Source: Verrucomicrobiaceae bacterium
Lineage (GTDB): Bacteria > Verrucomicrobiota > Verrucomicrobiia > Opitutales > Intestinicryptomonadaceae
Direction: 5' to 3'
Length of the DNA: 64,000 nucleotides
Assembly (NCBI GenBank): GCA_015061955.1
Contig: SUVO01000001.1
Span: 66,233-130,232 of the forward strand
In this document: positions 10,011 to 19,568 of the stretch, in pieces
Layout: every line of letters starts with the position of its first letter
Numbering within the stretch: position 1 is the stretch's first letter
Notes under the pieces: generated by a model
Database searches by the model: none
Told to the model about the DNA's origin: nothing
What the model saw: the letters and a program-made list of their open reading frames with translations, nothing else
Position numbers and translations under genes: made by a program

Positions 10011-11674
10011 TAGTTATTTTTTAAATATTCTTGAGCTTTCTTTACGATATCGCTTTCCGATTCATCAATTTCTACCACTTTTTTATACATCTGCTTGGCT
10101 TTTGCAGTATTTTTATTTAATGCGTAAGCTTCAGCAAGATAGAAAGACACTTCGGCGCTATTTGGGAATTTGTCGTACATAGACAACGCTTTTTTCAAAA
10201 ATGTTTCAGGATTTTTTGTTTTTTGTGTAAAGAACAATAAACGTGCTGCAAGCTGTGGGCTATCTAATTCAACCAAATATGCTTCGTTTGCAGCTAAATA
10301 TGCTTCAAAAATCATCCCATTGGCTTCGTACGCATCAGCCATAACCGACCATGCTTCTGTTGATTTTGTATTTTCTTGATAAGCTTTATGTGCGTATTCT
10401 AGAGCTTTTGATTTATCGCCAGTTTTTATTGCTTCTTTGGTTAAACGGATATACATTTGAATATCTGTTTCATTTTGTTCAGGTTTTTTTACTATTGGCT
10501 GAACTTTTTCTTGTGGAAGAGTTTTTACAATTTGTTCTTTTATTGGTGCATCAACTAAGGTTGAATCTTCTTTTGGTTGAGAGACTTGTTTTGATTCTTC
10601 CTTATTTTCTTTAGTTGATGATTCTGTTGTCTTTTGTTTTTCTTCTGTTTTTTCAGATACAGTTGCTTTTTTATCTGACTGCTGTTTTGATTGTTCTACA
10701 TCTTTAGGTTGTTGAGTTTGCTTTTGTTCTTGTTCTTTCAACTGTTGTTCTTTTGCTTTTTGTAGTTCAAGTTCTTTTTGTTTAGCTTCTTGTTCTATTT
10801 TAGCATTTTCTTCTTCTATCTGTTTGCGAGTCTTATCGGCATTGAGGGTTTCTTCAACTTCAGCAAGTTTGTGTTTAAATTCAGCCAAGCGTGCTTTTAG
10901 GGTAGGGTACTTCTTGTTTACAAATTGTGGATCGATTTCATCGAGCATTATAATAGTTTTTTCCAAATTGTCCCATTCTTTTCTATCTAAATACACAACT
11001 ATGAGGTTTTCACCAATTTCTTTACGCGTAATTTTATTTTCTGGAAGAGTAACTTTTAATGCAGTTTCAAGCCAAAGCTTAGCTTGTACCATATTGCCGA
11101 GTTTTGCAAACAAGCCACCAATAACCGAAGCTTCTGATGTGTTTGGATTGCGATTTTCAAGCTTTATTGCCGACATATAAGTATTTAGCGATTTATCGAA
11201 ATGACCTTGTTTTTCGTAAATCTTAGCTAAATTTTTTATAATTGATGAATCGTTGGGAACTTTTTTGATATATTTTTCAAAAGCCAAACCTGCAGCATCA
11301 ATACTACCTGTTTGTTCGTAAGAATTAGCTGCAAATATTAAAAGTTCAGGACGGGTATTATCGGCATCAAAGGCTTGTTCGTAGAACATACCTGCCGATG
11401 CTGTTTGTCCATCTTGAATTAAGGCATTAGCTAAGGCTTCGCATACTTTTGCATTTGTACCACATTCTCGCAGAGTTGTTTCGAGAATTTCTATGGCTTG
11501 TTTTAGTTTGTTTTCAGATGTCAATACTTGTGCTCGGCGTACAGCCAAGTCTGATTTACGTTTATTTATTTGGGCAATTTCTTCAGGTGTTTTTTCTCCA
11601 CACGAGCATAAAAACACAGAAACGATTATTGACATAAATACCGTAAATATATTTAACAACTTCATTGCTTGCAT
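10010..11674 (-). CDS. TPR-repeat lipoprotein upstream of dnaG
   Basis: This 554-residue protein begins with a lipoprotein-like signal (hydrophobic core, then Leu-Cys-Ser-Cys-Gly), so it is probably anchored to a membrane after processing by Lgt. Residues about 35-230 are tetratricopeptide repeats (for example LADAL, YEQAF, YEKQGHFDKSLNTY). A long Gln/Glu/Lys-rich low-complexity linker spans about 265-380, and further TPRs fill the C-terminus to the end. TPR proteins are scaffolds; the partner is not evident. A second ATG at 11665 (MKLLNIF) is an equally good start. It leads the operon and ends one base into dnaG, so its expression is tied to replication and transcription genes. Confidence 0.8.
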   Translation of the reverse strand: MQAMKLLNIFTVFMSIIVSVFLCSCGEKTPEEIAQINKRKSDLAVRRAQVLTSENKLKQAIEILETTLRECGTNAKVCEALANALIQDGQTASAGMFYEQAFDADNTRPELLIFAANSYEQTGSIDAAGLAFEKYIKKVPNDSSIIKNLAKIYEKQGHFDKSLNTYMSAIKLENRNPNTSEASVIGGLFAKLGNMVQAKLWLETALKVTLPENKITRKEIGENLIVVYLDRKEWDNLEKTIIMLDEIDPQFVNKKYPTLKARLAEFKHKLAEVEETLNADKTRKQIEEENAKIEQEAKQKELELQKAKEQQLKEQEQKQTQQPKDVEQSKQQSDKKATVSEKTEEKQKTTESSTKENKEESKQVSQPKEDSTLVDAPIKEQIVKTLPQEKVQPIVKKPEQNETDIQMYIRLTKEAIKTGDKSKALEYAHKAYQENTKSTEAWSVMADAYEANGMIFEAYLAANEAYLVELDSPQLAARLLFFTQKTKNPETFLKKALSMYDKFPNSAEVSFYLAEAYALNKNTAKAKQMYKKVVEIDESESDIVKKAQEYLKNN

Positions 11675-11746
11675 AATAAATAAAAATTTCTTTTAATTAA
11701 CTCACAACTTATTCTTATAATTTTTTTCACAATAGCAACATCATTT

Positions 11747-12820
11747 ATGAACGATTTTAAATTTTTAAGGATTTTAAAAATAACAGGTATTTTAGTATCG
11801 ATTTTTTCGGTATCATTATTTGCTAAAAAAACAGAAAAATTAAACCAGCCGGAGCAATCATTAAATAATACTATATTTCAAACGCATTTGAATAGTTTTG
11901 ATGCTCGTAATTATATGTCGGCAACGGCATCGTTATTTGCATCGTACGAAAAGATGGCTGGTAAAAAGCTTCGTAGAGGAGGAAAGGGCAGAGTTGGTAT
12001 AAAAATCTATACAAATTCTGGTGCCGGACTTACTACTCCAAAAAATTTGGTAGACGCTGTAATTTATCAACTCGAAAAACGTGGATACAAACGTAGCGAT
12101 ATTACTTTAGTTGATATGTCGGCTCGAAAAATGCGCGCTTCGGGATTCTTGCCTAAGTTGTCAGATGTTCAAAAGGGTGCGCCAGATTCTTATAATGGTG
12201 TTCAAGTGGTTGATATTGAAAGTGGAAAATACTTTGATAAACGCTGGTTTTATGATAATCCACTTACTCCGAAAAATATGCGTGCAACAACATCATATAG
12301 GGAAATATATGATCCAGAAATTCGCAAGAGTTATCTGCCAGTTCCCCTGTTTTTATCGGTTGATTTCTGGATAAATTTGCCTGTTATTACCGATATGGAG
12401 GGGTTGGGCGTATGTGGTGCATTGGGTAATATGAGTATTTGGAATATGTCGAACAACGAACGTTTCTTGAAAGAACCAGCAAATGCTTCGATGGCTGCCG
12501 CAGAAGTTTGTGCAATTCCAGAGATGCGCGAAAGTAATGTATTTACAATTCTGTCTTTGGAGCAAGGTCAATTTGTAGGTGGATCGGTTTACAACGCACG
12601 TTTTTGTTTTTCTGAAAATATGCTTATGCTAAGTAGTAATCCTGTTGCGATAGATTATATTGCATGGCAAATTATAAATAAATATCGCAGGGCAAATCGC
12701 TTTAAGCTAATAGATCCAGAACCACCAATTTTGAATTATTGCCGTCAGTTGAATGTAGGCGACTATGATATGCGTAAGATAAAACGCGTGAACGTGCCTT
12801 ACAAATTAAACAGAAAATAG
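11747..12820 (+). CDS. DUF362-family exported protein
   Basis: The 357-residue product starts with a signal peptide or membrane anchor (ILKITGILVSIFSVSLFA) and continues with a DUF362-type domain: VGIKIYTNSGAGLTTP near residue 85, the VDAVIYQLEKRGYKRSDITLVD segment pattern, and a late NPVAIDYIAWQII. DUF362 proteins often accompany ferredoxin-like Cys clusters, but none is seen here, so this is the domain alone. The molecular role of DUF362 is not established. One base separates it from the Nudix gene and gltX follows, so the three may form a transcription unit, divergent from the TPR-dnaG-rpoD operon. Confidence 0.75.
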   Translation: MNDFKFLRILKITGILVSIFSVSLFAKKTEKLNQPEQSLNNTIFQTHLNSFDARNYMSATASLFASYEKMAGKKLRRGGKGRVGIKIYTNSGAGLTTPKNLVDAVIYQLEKRGYKRSDITLVDMSARKMRASGFLPKLSDVQKGAPDSYNGVQVVDIESGKYFDKRWFYDNPLTPKNMRATTSYREIYDPEIRKSYLPVPLFLSVDFWINLPVITDMEGLGVCGALGNMSIWNMSNNERFLKEPANASMAAAEVCAIPEMRESNVFTILSLEQGQFVGGSVYNARFCFSENMLMLSSNPVAIDYIAWQIINKYRRANRFKLIDPEPPILNYCRQLNVGDYDMRKIKRVNVPYKLNRK

Positions 12821-12821
12821 T

Positions 12822-13340
12822 ATGGCTGTGGATATTTTTGATGTAGTTGATGCTTCTGATAATGTTGTTGCAACTGCACCACGTTGGCAGGTTCACGCTG
12901 AAGGATTAAGACATAGAGCATCGCATATTATTATTTATTGTCAGAGTCCACAAGGGCGTAAACTACTATTGCAGAAGCGTTCGGCAAATAAAGATTTGTA
13001 TCCTAATTTATATACAACTTCTTGTTCTGGACACGTAGATAGTGGCGAAGATTACAATACTGCGGCAGTTCGAGAAATGTTTGAAGAAACAGGATTAAAG
13101 GTCGATATATCAGAACTAACGCCAATCTGTAAAATTTCTCCGTGTGCAGAAACAGGTAACGAATTTACACAAGTATACGAATTTTATTGTGCTGAAAACA
13201 CAAACTTTTCGCCATCACCAAGCGAAGTTGAAAAACTTGAGTGGATTTTATTAGACGACTTTTTTAAATTAACTAAAACTAATCCAGAATTGTTTACACC
13301 ATCGTTTTTATGCGTTATGCGTTCAGCTTTGGAAAAATAA
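12822..13340 (+). CDS. Nudix hydrolase (IPP-isomerase-like/YfcD-like)
   Basis: This 172-residue cytoplasmic protein has a complete Nudix box: Gly-x5-Glu-x7-Arg-Glu-Met-x-Glu-Glu-x-Gly around residues 71-93 (starting GHVDSGED), which binds Mg2+ and hydrolyses nucleoside-diphosphate-linked substrates. The N-terminal RHRASHIIIYC and LLLQKRSANKDLYPNLY patterns are those of the isopentenyl-diphosphate isomerase-like and YfcD-like Nudix branch. It lacks enough IDI-specific features to claim isomerase activity. It starts one base after the DUF362 gene stop. Confidence 0.88.
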   Translation: MAVDIFDVVDASDNVVATAPRWQVHAEGLRHRASHIIIYCQSPQGRKLLLQKRSANKDLYPNLYTTSCSGHVDSGEDYNTAAVREMFEETGLKVDISELTPICKISPCAETGNEFTQVYEFYCAENTNFSPSPSEVEKLEWILLDDFFKLTKTNPELFTPSFLCVMRSALEK

Positions 13341-13398
13341 AAAAACTTGATTTGTTTTTATTTTGAGTGTTTTATTATAAGGATAATTTTTTATAAAT

Positions 13399-14712
13399 AT
13401 GAGTAAAGTAAGAGTAAGATTTGCACCCAGCCCAACTGGATTTTTTCACATAGGTAGCGCTCGTACAGCGTTATTTAACTGGCTATATGCTAAGCATACT
13501 GGAGGTACTTTTATTTTGAGAATTGAAGATACCGACCAAGAAAGAAATCGTGAAGAATATTTGAATATTCTTAAAGATGGTATGCGTTGGCTCGGTTTGG
13601 ATTGGGACGAAGGTCCAGATGTTGGTGGCAATTATGGGCCATATTTCCAGAGTGAACGTGCCGATATTTACAAGCAATATCTTGAGATTTTGCGTCAGAA
13701 GGGTCGTGCATACGATAAAGATGGTGCTGTATTCTTTAAGGTATCGGGCGAAAAACAAGTACTTCACGATGCTGTTTATGGCGATGTTGAACGTTTGGAA
13801 GAAAAAGACTTCCCAATCTTCCGTTCAAATGGAACACCTGTTTTCCACTTTGTAAATGTTGTTGACGATATTTGTATGGAAGTAACAAATGTTATTCGTG
13901 GTCAAGATCACCTTACAAATACAAATAAGCACATTGAATTGTTTAAGGCTTTTGAAGCTCCGTTGCCACAGTTTGCACATATTCCACTCATCTTGAAAAG
14001 TGAAGGTCAGGGTAAAATGAGCAAACGCGACAGAGGTGCGTTGATTGAAGAATATCAACAAAAGAATTTCTTACCCGATGCTGTTCGCAATTATTTGTGT
14101 ATGCTTGGCTGGAATCCGAAAAACGATAAGGAAATTATGCCTATTGAAGAAATTATATCGCTTTTCGATTTCCCCGGAATTGTTAAGAGCAATGCTCGTT
14201 TTGATGAACGCAAAATGGCTCACTTTAATACTGAACATTTGCGTGGATTGCCAGAAGCTGATTTTGAAAACCTCGCAAAAAAGAGTGTTGAAAATGCAGG
14301 TATTGCGTTGTCGGCTGATGCTGATTTTGTAAGCAAGGTTTTTGCATTGTGCCACCCTAAAGCATCGAATATGGAAACATTCCCAAGCTTAGTGTCGTAT
14401 TTCTTCGACGACAACTATGTTTTCGATGCTACTGCTAAAGAAAAGGTTTTCAAAAAAGGCAATCCAACTGAACGCTTGCAACAAGCTTATGAAGTTTTGA
14501 AAAATGCAGAGTTTGAACACGATGCTCTTTATCAGGCAATGGTTGCTTTAGCTCAAGAAAATGGTGTAAAACCTACTGAATACTTCCCAATTATCCGTTT
14601 TGCAGTTTCTGGACAATCGGGTGGTGCCGACTTATTCCCAATGCTTGAGGTTTTGGGTAAAGAGCGTGTACTAAAACGTATTGATGCTTTTTTGCAAAAC
14701 AACGTACAATAA
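13399..14712 (+). CDS. gltX: Glutamyl-tRNA synthetase
   Basis: GltX charges tRNA-Glu with glutamate. The class I HIGH motif appears as HIGS near residue 17, and KMSKR lies at residues 206-210. At 437 residues it is somewhat shorter than most bacterial GltX proteins (about 465-490), the shortening being in the C-terminal anticodon-binding part. Since gatC, gatA and gatB are present at 42218-45534, this enzyme may also mischarge tRNA-Gln (non-discriminating type). The gene ends 30 bases from the convergent Xer recombinase gene, with no strong terminator between. Confidence 0.95.
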   Translation: MSKVRVRFAPSPTGFFHIGSARTALFNWLYAKHTGGTFILRIEDTDQERNREEYLNILKDGMRWLGLDWDEGPDVGGNYGPYFQSERADIYKQYLEILRQKGRAYDKDGAVFFKVSGEKQVLHDAVYGDVERLEEKDFPIFRSNGTPVFHFVNVVDDICMEVTNVIRGQDHLTNTNKHIELFKAFEAPLPQFAHIPLILKSEGQGKMSKRDRGALIEEYQQKNFLPDAVRNYLCMLGWNPKNDKEIMPIEEIISLFDFPGIVKSNARFDERKMAHFNTEHLRGLPEADFENLAKKSVENAGIALSADADFVSKVFALCHPKASNMETFPSLVSYFFDDNYVFDATAKEKVFKKGNPTERLQQAYEVLKNAEFEHDALYQAMVALAQENGVKPTEYFPIIRFAVSGQSGGADLFPMLEVLGKERVLKRIDAFLQNNVQ

Positions 14713-14742
14713 ATAAAAATACATAGGGCGTGTGTCGGATTT

Positions 14743-15639
14743 TTATCTGGTACGCGGATGTGCTGCTCGGTGCTCTGCAACGAGCTTTTTTGTGTTCAAG
14801 TGAGTGTATATTTGGGTTGTAGACAAGCTTGCATGCCCTAACATTTCTTGTAAAGCACGTAGATCTACACCTTCGTTTACCAAGTGTGTAGCAAAGGAAT
14901 GACGAAGTTTGTGTGGCGTTATGTTAGATGGCAAATTTGTTGAGCTTAGATATTTTGCCAATGCTCGTTGTACAAAACGTGGATACATTGGCTTGTTTTG
15001 TGGAGTGTGTAAAATGAAGGCGTCGTTATCGGTCGACAAAGCAAATTGAGATTTCCATTGTCGCAAAAGATTACCTGCGTTTTCTCCAAAAGGGCAAAAA
15101 CGGGTTTTGTTTCCTTTTCCTACAACCGTTGCGGCATTGCGAGAAAAATCTATATTTTTCCATTTAAGCGAACACAATTCGCTAATACGCAAACCTGCAC
15201 CATATAAAAGTTCTAAACAAAGAGCATCGCGTAAAGTTTGTAATAAATGTTGTTCGTCTGGTTGTTCGTCCCAAGGAGCTTGCAGTAGTTGTGGAGTTTG
15301 ATTTTCTGTGAGAAACACAGGCAAGTCTTGTTTCATCTTTGGCAGACGTACGGTTGAAAAAGGATCACTATCGGTATGTTGTTTTTGAATTAAAAACTTA
15401 TAAAATGTGCGTATCGCCGATATTTTATTTCTGAGTGTAGTTGTCTTTAATGAGTTTGAAAGTTGTGCAACGTAGCGTTTTGCTAAACGTCGGTTTGTTT
15501 GTATTGGGGATTCAAAGCCATTTTCATTTATGAAAGCAAACCACTCTTCTACTGCTTTTTTATAATTGCGAACAGTGTATTGCGAGTATCGCTTTTGCGA
15601 TTTTAGAAGTTCTATAAATTCGTTTAACAATAGTGTCAT
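14743..15639 (-). CDS. xerC: Tyrosine recombinase of the XerC/XerD type
   Basis: This 298-residue protein has the N-terminal SAM-like core-binding domain and the C-terminal catalytic domain. Catalytic residues are visible: Arg in GAGLRISELCSLKW, His-x-x-Arg in HKLRHSFATHL, and LGHASLSTTQIYTHL with the final His and the Tyr nucleophile. The length and motifs match Xer proteins that resolve chromosome dimers at dif, although XerC and XerD cannot be told apart here. It is the last gene of a five-gene minus-strand operon and overlaps the prepilin peptidase stop by one base (TAATG). No integrase-style neighbours are present. Confidence 0.9.
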   Translation of the reverse strand: MTLLLNEFIELLKSQKRYSQYTVRNYKKAVEEWFAFINENGFESPIQTNRRLAKRYVAQLSNSLKTTTLRNKISAIRTFYKFLIQKQHTDSDPFSTVRLPKMKQDLPVFLTENQTPQLLQAPWDEQPDEQHLLQTLRDALCLELLYGAGLRISELCSLKWKNIDFSRNAATVVGKGNKTRFCPFGENAGNLLRQWKSQFALSTDNDAFILHTPQNKPMYPRFVQRALAKYLSSTNLPSNITPHKLRHSFATHLVNEGVDLRALQEMLGHASLSTTQIYTHLNTKKLVAEHRAAHPRTR

Positions 15640-16505
15640 TATTCAAATATACTTATAAAATTTGAAATATAAACGTTCACATATTCTGCCATAAATATGT
15701 ACACTACTGCTCCGAGTGCAAGCCATGGTCCAAATGGAATTTCTATTTGTGCCGAATTGTTTTGTTTTGATACAAATTGCTTTATTAGAACAATCGGCAA
15801 TATTATAAAACATCCCAATACGGAACCACCAAAGAGGGCAAATAATGCACCTTTCCATCCACAAAAAGAACCTATACACCCAAGTAAAATTACATCGCCT
15901 TCGCCCATAGCTTCACGTTTTAAAATACATTCGGCAAGAAGACGGAACCAGTATAAAAATCCCGATGCCAACATTACTGCTACTATTGAAATTCCCATAC
16001 TTTTTAAGTGTGCTAAAAGTGGTAGTGTGTTAGTTGAATCAACATCATGTAAAGATGGTATTGATAACGATACCAATATGCCAAGTATTGTACCACCGAT
16101 TGTGACAATATCTGGTAGTGTCATAGTATCAATATCTACAAATGTACAGAAAATCATAATGCACACAAATATCATGTAAGCAAATGCCACAGCTGGCGTA
16201 AAGCTTAACCAAAGCAATAAAAACAAAACAGCCGTTAATGATTCTACCAATGGATAGCGAAACGATATCTTGCTTTTGCAACAGCGTGCTTTCCCTCGCA
16301 AAATAAACCAACTAAATATTGGTATATTGTCGTAAAATTTTATGAGTTTACCACATTTGCAGTGCGATGGTGGTTTTACAATAGATTGTCCGTTTGGAAT
16401 TCTAAAAATGCAGACATTTAAAAAACTGCCTATGCAAGCACCTATGCAAAATATGCACACTTGCATTATTATTGGAAATTCTGATAGTATTTCGAGCATT
16501 GTCAT
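15639..16505 (-). CDS. pilD: Prepilin peptidase / type IV leader methyltransferase
   Basis: PilD cleaves and N-methylates type IV prepilins and type II secretion pseudopilins at the inner membrane. The 288-residue polytopic protein has the N-terminal GSFLNVCIFRIP motif, the zinc-binding Cys set (CKCGKLI and RCCKSKISFRYPLVE), and both catalytic Asp motifs (VDIDTMTLPD and GEGDVILLG). A likely substrate is the pilin-like protein at 37430-38155. It overlaps the 3' end of aroE by four bases (ATGA) and the start of xerC by one base. Confidence 0.93.
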   Translation of the reverse strand: MTMLEILSEFPIIMQVCIFCIGACIGSFLNVCIFRIPNGQSIVKPPSHCKCGKLIKFYDNIPIFSWFILRGKARCCKSKISFRYPLVESLTAVLFLLLWLSFTPAVAFAYMIFVCIMIFCTFVDIDTMTLPDIVTIGGTILGILVSLSIPSLHDVDSTNTLPLLAHLKSMGISIVAVMLASGFLYWFRLLAECILKREAMGEGDVILLGCIGSFCGWKGALFALFGGSVLGCFIILPIVLIKQFVSKQNNSAQIEIPFGPWLALGAVVYIFMAEYVNVYISNFISIFE

Positions 16506-17392
16506 AAGCCGAGTGTTGTGTACATTGTTTTAGCTATATCTTCAAAATTATGGTTAGTCCAGATTGATAAAGATTTTGCGCCTTGCCATGCCAACATAGA
16601 TAAGCCACTTTGAGCTTTTATTCCATATTTTGTTGCAGATTTAACCGAATTTGTTTGTTCACCACGTCTGTAAGGCATATCGAAAAATACAGCAGATTGT
16701 GGGACTTTTGAAAAGTCTAAAATTGGCAAGTCGTCATCTTTTAAGCCGATAGATGTACAGTTTATTACTATTGCGTTTTCTGGAATTTTAATATTTTCAG
16801 AAAGCTCCAAAGCTTTACATTCAAAACCTTCGGAGTGTATATCGGAAATTAATTTTTGCAAACGCTCTTGAGAACGATTGGCTATCATTAGCGACTTACA
16901 GCCGTTTCTCAATAAGTGAAACGATGCTCCTCTTGCTGCACCACCTGCGCCTAATAGAACGATGTCAGCACCTTTTATTGACTTGTTTAATGAGTGTAAA
17001 ATTGCGTATTCAAGTCCGATGCCATCGGTATTAAATCCACGCCAACCTCCATCGATACGTTGAAGTGTATTACATGCTTTTGCTTGTTTAACCGATATAT
17101 CTATTTCTTTTAAAAACGGCACTACAACTTCTTTATGGGGAATTGTCAGATTTATTCCTACAAAATTTCTTGAATGAAAGTTATCTAGAACTTCGCCTAA
17201 AGCCTGAGCATCGACTTCAAAGGCATAATATTTTACATTTAAGTATTTTTTATCCGACTTTGCTAATTCTGCGAGTGCTTCGTTTTGCATTAGTGGACTC
17301 AATGAATGAGCAATAGGCTTACCAAAAACTGCAAATTTTACAGTAGAATTATTAAATATAGATTCCGACAAATCTTTAGGCTGATATATCAT
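16502..17392 (-). CDS. aroE: Shikimate dehydrogenase
   Basis: AroE reduces 3-dehydroshikimate to shikimate with NADPH in aromatic amino acid synthesis. Diagnostic motifs are GKPIAHSLSPLMQN near residue 25 (shikimate-binding Ser pair), NLTIPHKEVV (catalytic Lys), the LLGAGGAARGA nucleotide-binding loop, and the NCTSIGLK and GLSMLAWQGAKS segments. The length of 296 residues is normal. It overlaps yggS and pilD by four bases each, so the operon is translationally coupled. The other shikimate gene in this window is aroQ at 47624. Confidence 0.95.
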   Translation of the reverse strand: MIYQPKDLSESIFNNSTVKFAVFGKPIAHSLSPLMQNEALAELAKSDKKYLNVKYYAFEVDAQALGEVLDNFHSRNFVGINLTIPHKEVVVPFLKEIDISVKQAKACNTLQRIDGGWRGFNTDGIGLEYAILHSLNKSIKGADIVLLGAGGAARGASFHLLRNGCKSLMIANRSQERLQKLISDIHSEGFECKALELSENIKIPENAIVINCTSIGLKDDDLPILDFSKVPQSAVFFDMPYRRGEQTNSVKSATKYGIKAQSGLSMLAWQGAKSLSIWTNHNFEDIAKTMYTTLGL

Positions 17393-18105
17393 AAATAATG
17401 CCTTTCGCCAAATAGGAAAGTGCCGACTCTAATCATTGTAGAACCTTCTTCTATTGCAATTTCTAAATCGTGGCTCATTCCCATTGAAAGTTCGGATAGA
17501 GATATTGCAAATTTTTCAGAAAGCATATCTCTAATTTCTCGTAAATTTGCAAAGCAACGGCGCGCACTATCTAAATTTTCATCAAGAGGTGCAATAGTCA
17601 TAAGCCCTTCTACAGTTAGGTTGTTCAGCTGTAAGGCACGTTCTAAAAGAGCAGGTGCTTCTTCTATTTCTGCCCCGAATTTAGCTGGATCTCTACCAGC
17701 ATTTATTTGCAAAAGAATGCGTTGTTTTTTATCTAACTTTTTTGCTTCGGCATCTATTTTTTCAAGCAGTTTTATAGAGTCTACACTTTGGATACGTGCA
17801 AAATATTCAACAGCTTTTTTTGCCTTATTTGTTTGAAGATGTCCGATTAACTCGCAATTTACAGATAAGGCTTTACTTTTTTGAATTTGAGCTTGCTGGA
17901 TTTTTGCAACTGCTTCTTGCACTTTATTTTCGCCTACTGCATCGAAACCAAATTCAGCAGAATATTCAATAGCTTCTAAGGGATGTGTTTTGGTAACTGG
18001 TAGAATTTTTACATCGGAGCTATTGCGTTTACAAGCAGAGCATGCTAATTCTACTCGATGTTTTAATGTTTTGCAATTAGTGCAGAATGTGTTGTAGGGT
18101 ATCAT
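17389..18105 (-). CDS. PLP homeostasis protein (YggS/PROSC family)
   Basis: This 238-residue TIM-barrel protein binds pyridoxal phosphate without a known reaction and helps balance free PLP and amino-acid pools. The PLP lysine is in ILPVTKTHP, followed by FGENKVQEA; LIGHLQTNKAKKAVE and the late LSMGMSHDLEIAIEEGSTMIRVGT signatures (read across residues) are typical. It begins directly beside the stop of the class III aminotransferase, also a PLP enzyme, which is a sensible pairing. In many bacteria this family sits near pil or proC genes; here prepilin peptidase follows two genes later. Confidence 0.92.
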   Translation of the reverse strand: MIPYNTFCTNCKTLKHRVELACSACKRNSSDVKILPVTKTHPLEAIEYSAEFGFDAVGENKVQEAVAKIQQAQIQKSKALSVNCELIGHLQTNKAKKAVEYFARIQSVDSIKLLEKIDAEAKKLDKKQRILLQINAGRDPAKFGAEIEEAPALLERALQLNNLTVEGLMTIAPLDENLDSARRCFANLREIRDMLSEKFAISLSELSMGMSHDLEIAIEEGSTMIRVGTFLFGERHYL

Positions 18106-19500
18106 TTATCTATAATTTTTGTTAGCTACACTTGCCGCAATTAAACGCTTACCAAACTTCCAGAGTGAACCAGTCGGATTTGATGCTTCCGACAATGTTT
18201 CATCAAAGGCTTTTACAAACTTATCAACTTCTTCTTCTGTTATTATAAACGGAGGCAACAACTTTACAGCATGAACTTCATGACTTGTAACTTGGGTGAT
18301 AATCTTGTAGTTATCCATTAGCGAAGTTACAATCATTTGTGTAAACAGTGAATTGTTGGCTGCCTTTAATGCCTTCCATGTAGCTTTTTGTAAAAGACCT
18401 TTTGGCTCTTGGAATTCTACTGCAATCATCAACCCCAACCCGCGAACTTCTTTAATATATGAATGTTTTTCTTTTAGTGCATTCAATTTTTCTTTGAGAA
18501 GGGCTCCCATTTTTGCACAATTTTCAATCATTCCTTCGTTTTCGAGAACGTGTATAGTTGCCAATCCACTAACCATAGCCAAATTATTTCTGCCAAATGT
18601 AGTTGAGTGTTTTACGCAATTATCGAGTGGCGAGAACACACTTTGATGAATATCGCGTGTTGTTATAAAACAACCACATGGCACATAACCACCACTCAAG
18701 GCTTTTGCCATTGTAACTATATCAGGTTGTAAATTCCAGTGCTGATATGCAAACATTTTACCAGTTCTGCCAAAACCTGTTTGAACTTCGTCCATAATAA
18801 AGAGTGCTCCGTATTTATGACACAGCTCTTGAGCTTTTGGGAAGAAGTCGTCGGTAGGTACATTTACGCCATGACCAATTACTGGTTCTGCGATAAATGC
18901 GGCTACATCGCCAGCTTTAAGTTTATTTTCTAAATCTTCTAAATCATTAAATTTGATTGAATCGGTATCTGGTAAGAAAGGTCCGAAGCCTTCTTGGAAG
19001 TGTGCAGTTTGTGTTATAGACATTGATCCATAAGTAAGCCCGTGATAGCCTCCATCCATCGAGATAATCTTACTACGTTTTGTATGCGCTCTGGCAAATT
19101 TTATAGCACCTTCGTTAGCTTCTGTTCCGGAGTTACAGAAGAAACACGCAGTCAGATTATTATTGTGAAGTTGCACTATTTTTTCGGCAAGCAATCCACT
19201 TAATTGGGCGCAGTCGAGCTGAACCATATTCGACAAATCTAAGTCGATTGCATCTTTTATTGCCTGTGCTATAATTGGATGATTTCTGCCCATTCCATAC
19301 ACGCCATATCCCGAAATGAAATCTAAGTAAGCGTTGCCTTCGGCATCGTACAGATATGCACCTTTTGCACTTTTATAACATTTGTCAAATCCGATAGTTT
19401 TTAGAACCGTTGCTAATGTACGGTTTACGTATTTTTCGTGAAGTTGATAATTTTCACCAAAACGTGAATCAAGCAAATTTTTTAAATTGAAATCTTTCAT
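18106..19500 (-). CDS. Class III PLP-dependent aminotransferase
   Basis: The 464-residue protein belongs to the ornithine/acetylornithine/putrescine aminotransferase class. Visible are the cofactor-phosphate motif FCNSGTEANEGAIK, the GGYHGLTYGSMS loop, the Asp of FIMDEVQTGFGRTG, and the PLP lysine in TMAKALSGGYVP. The amino donor cannot be fixed. It is not an obvious ArgD because no arg genes flank it; a link to hopanoid-type or putrescine aminotransferases is possible. It is the first gene of the minus-strand operon continuing through yggS, aroE, pilD and xerC, and is divergent from lgt. Confidence 0.88.
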   Translation of the reverse strand: MKDFNLKNLLDSRFGENYQLHEKYVNRTLATVLKTIGFDKCYKSAKGAYLYDAEGNAYLDFISGYGVYGMGRNHPIIAQAIKDAIDLDLSNMVQLDCAQLSGLLAEKIVQLHNNNLTACFFCNSGTEANEGAIKFARAHTKRSKIISMDGGYHGLTYGSMSITQTAHFQEGFGPFLPDTDSIKFNDLEDLENKLKAGDVAAFIAEPVIGHGVNVPTDDFFPKAQELCHKYGALFIMDEVQTGFGRTGKMFAYQHWNLQPDIVTMAKALSGGYVPCGCFITTRDIHQSVFSPLDNCVKHSTTFGRNNLAMVSGLATIHVLENEGMIENCAKMGALLKEKLNALKEKHSYIKEVRGLGLMIAVEFQEPKGLLQKATWKALKAANNSLFTQMIVTSLMDNYKIITQVTSHEVHAVKLLPPFIITEEEVDKFVKAFDETLSEASNPTGSLWKFGKRLIAASVANKNYR

Positions 19501-19568
19501 TGTTGATAAATAAAATAAATTACTTATATAATTAACGGTAATTTAAATTTCTTCAAACTTTTTATTTT

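Noticed and set aside
14743-15639. Xer-type recombinase as a sign of a mobile element
   Set aside because: It is embedded in a housekeeping operon, has no flanking repeats or phage genes, and matches chromosomal Xer proteins.
15697-16179. 160-codon plus-strand frame opposite prepilin peptidase
   Set aside because: The minus-strand pilD has all catalytic motifs; this frame has none.
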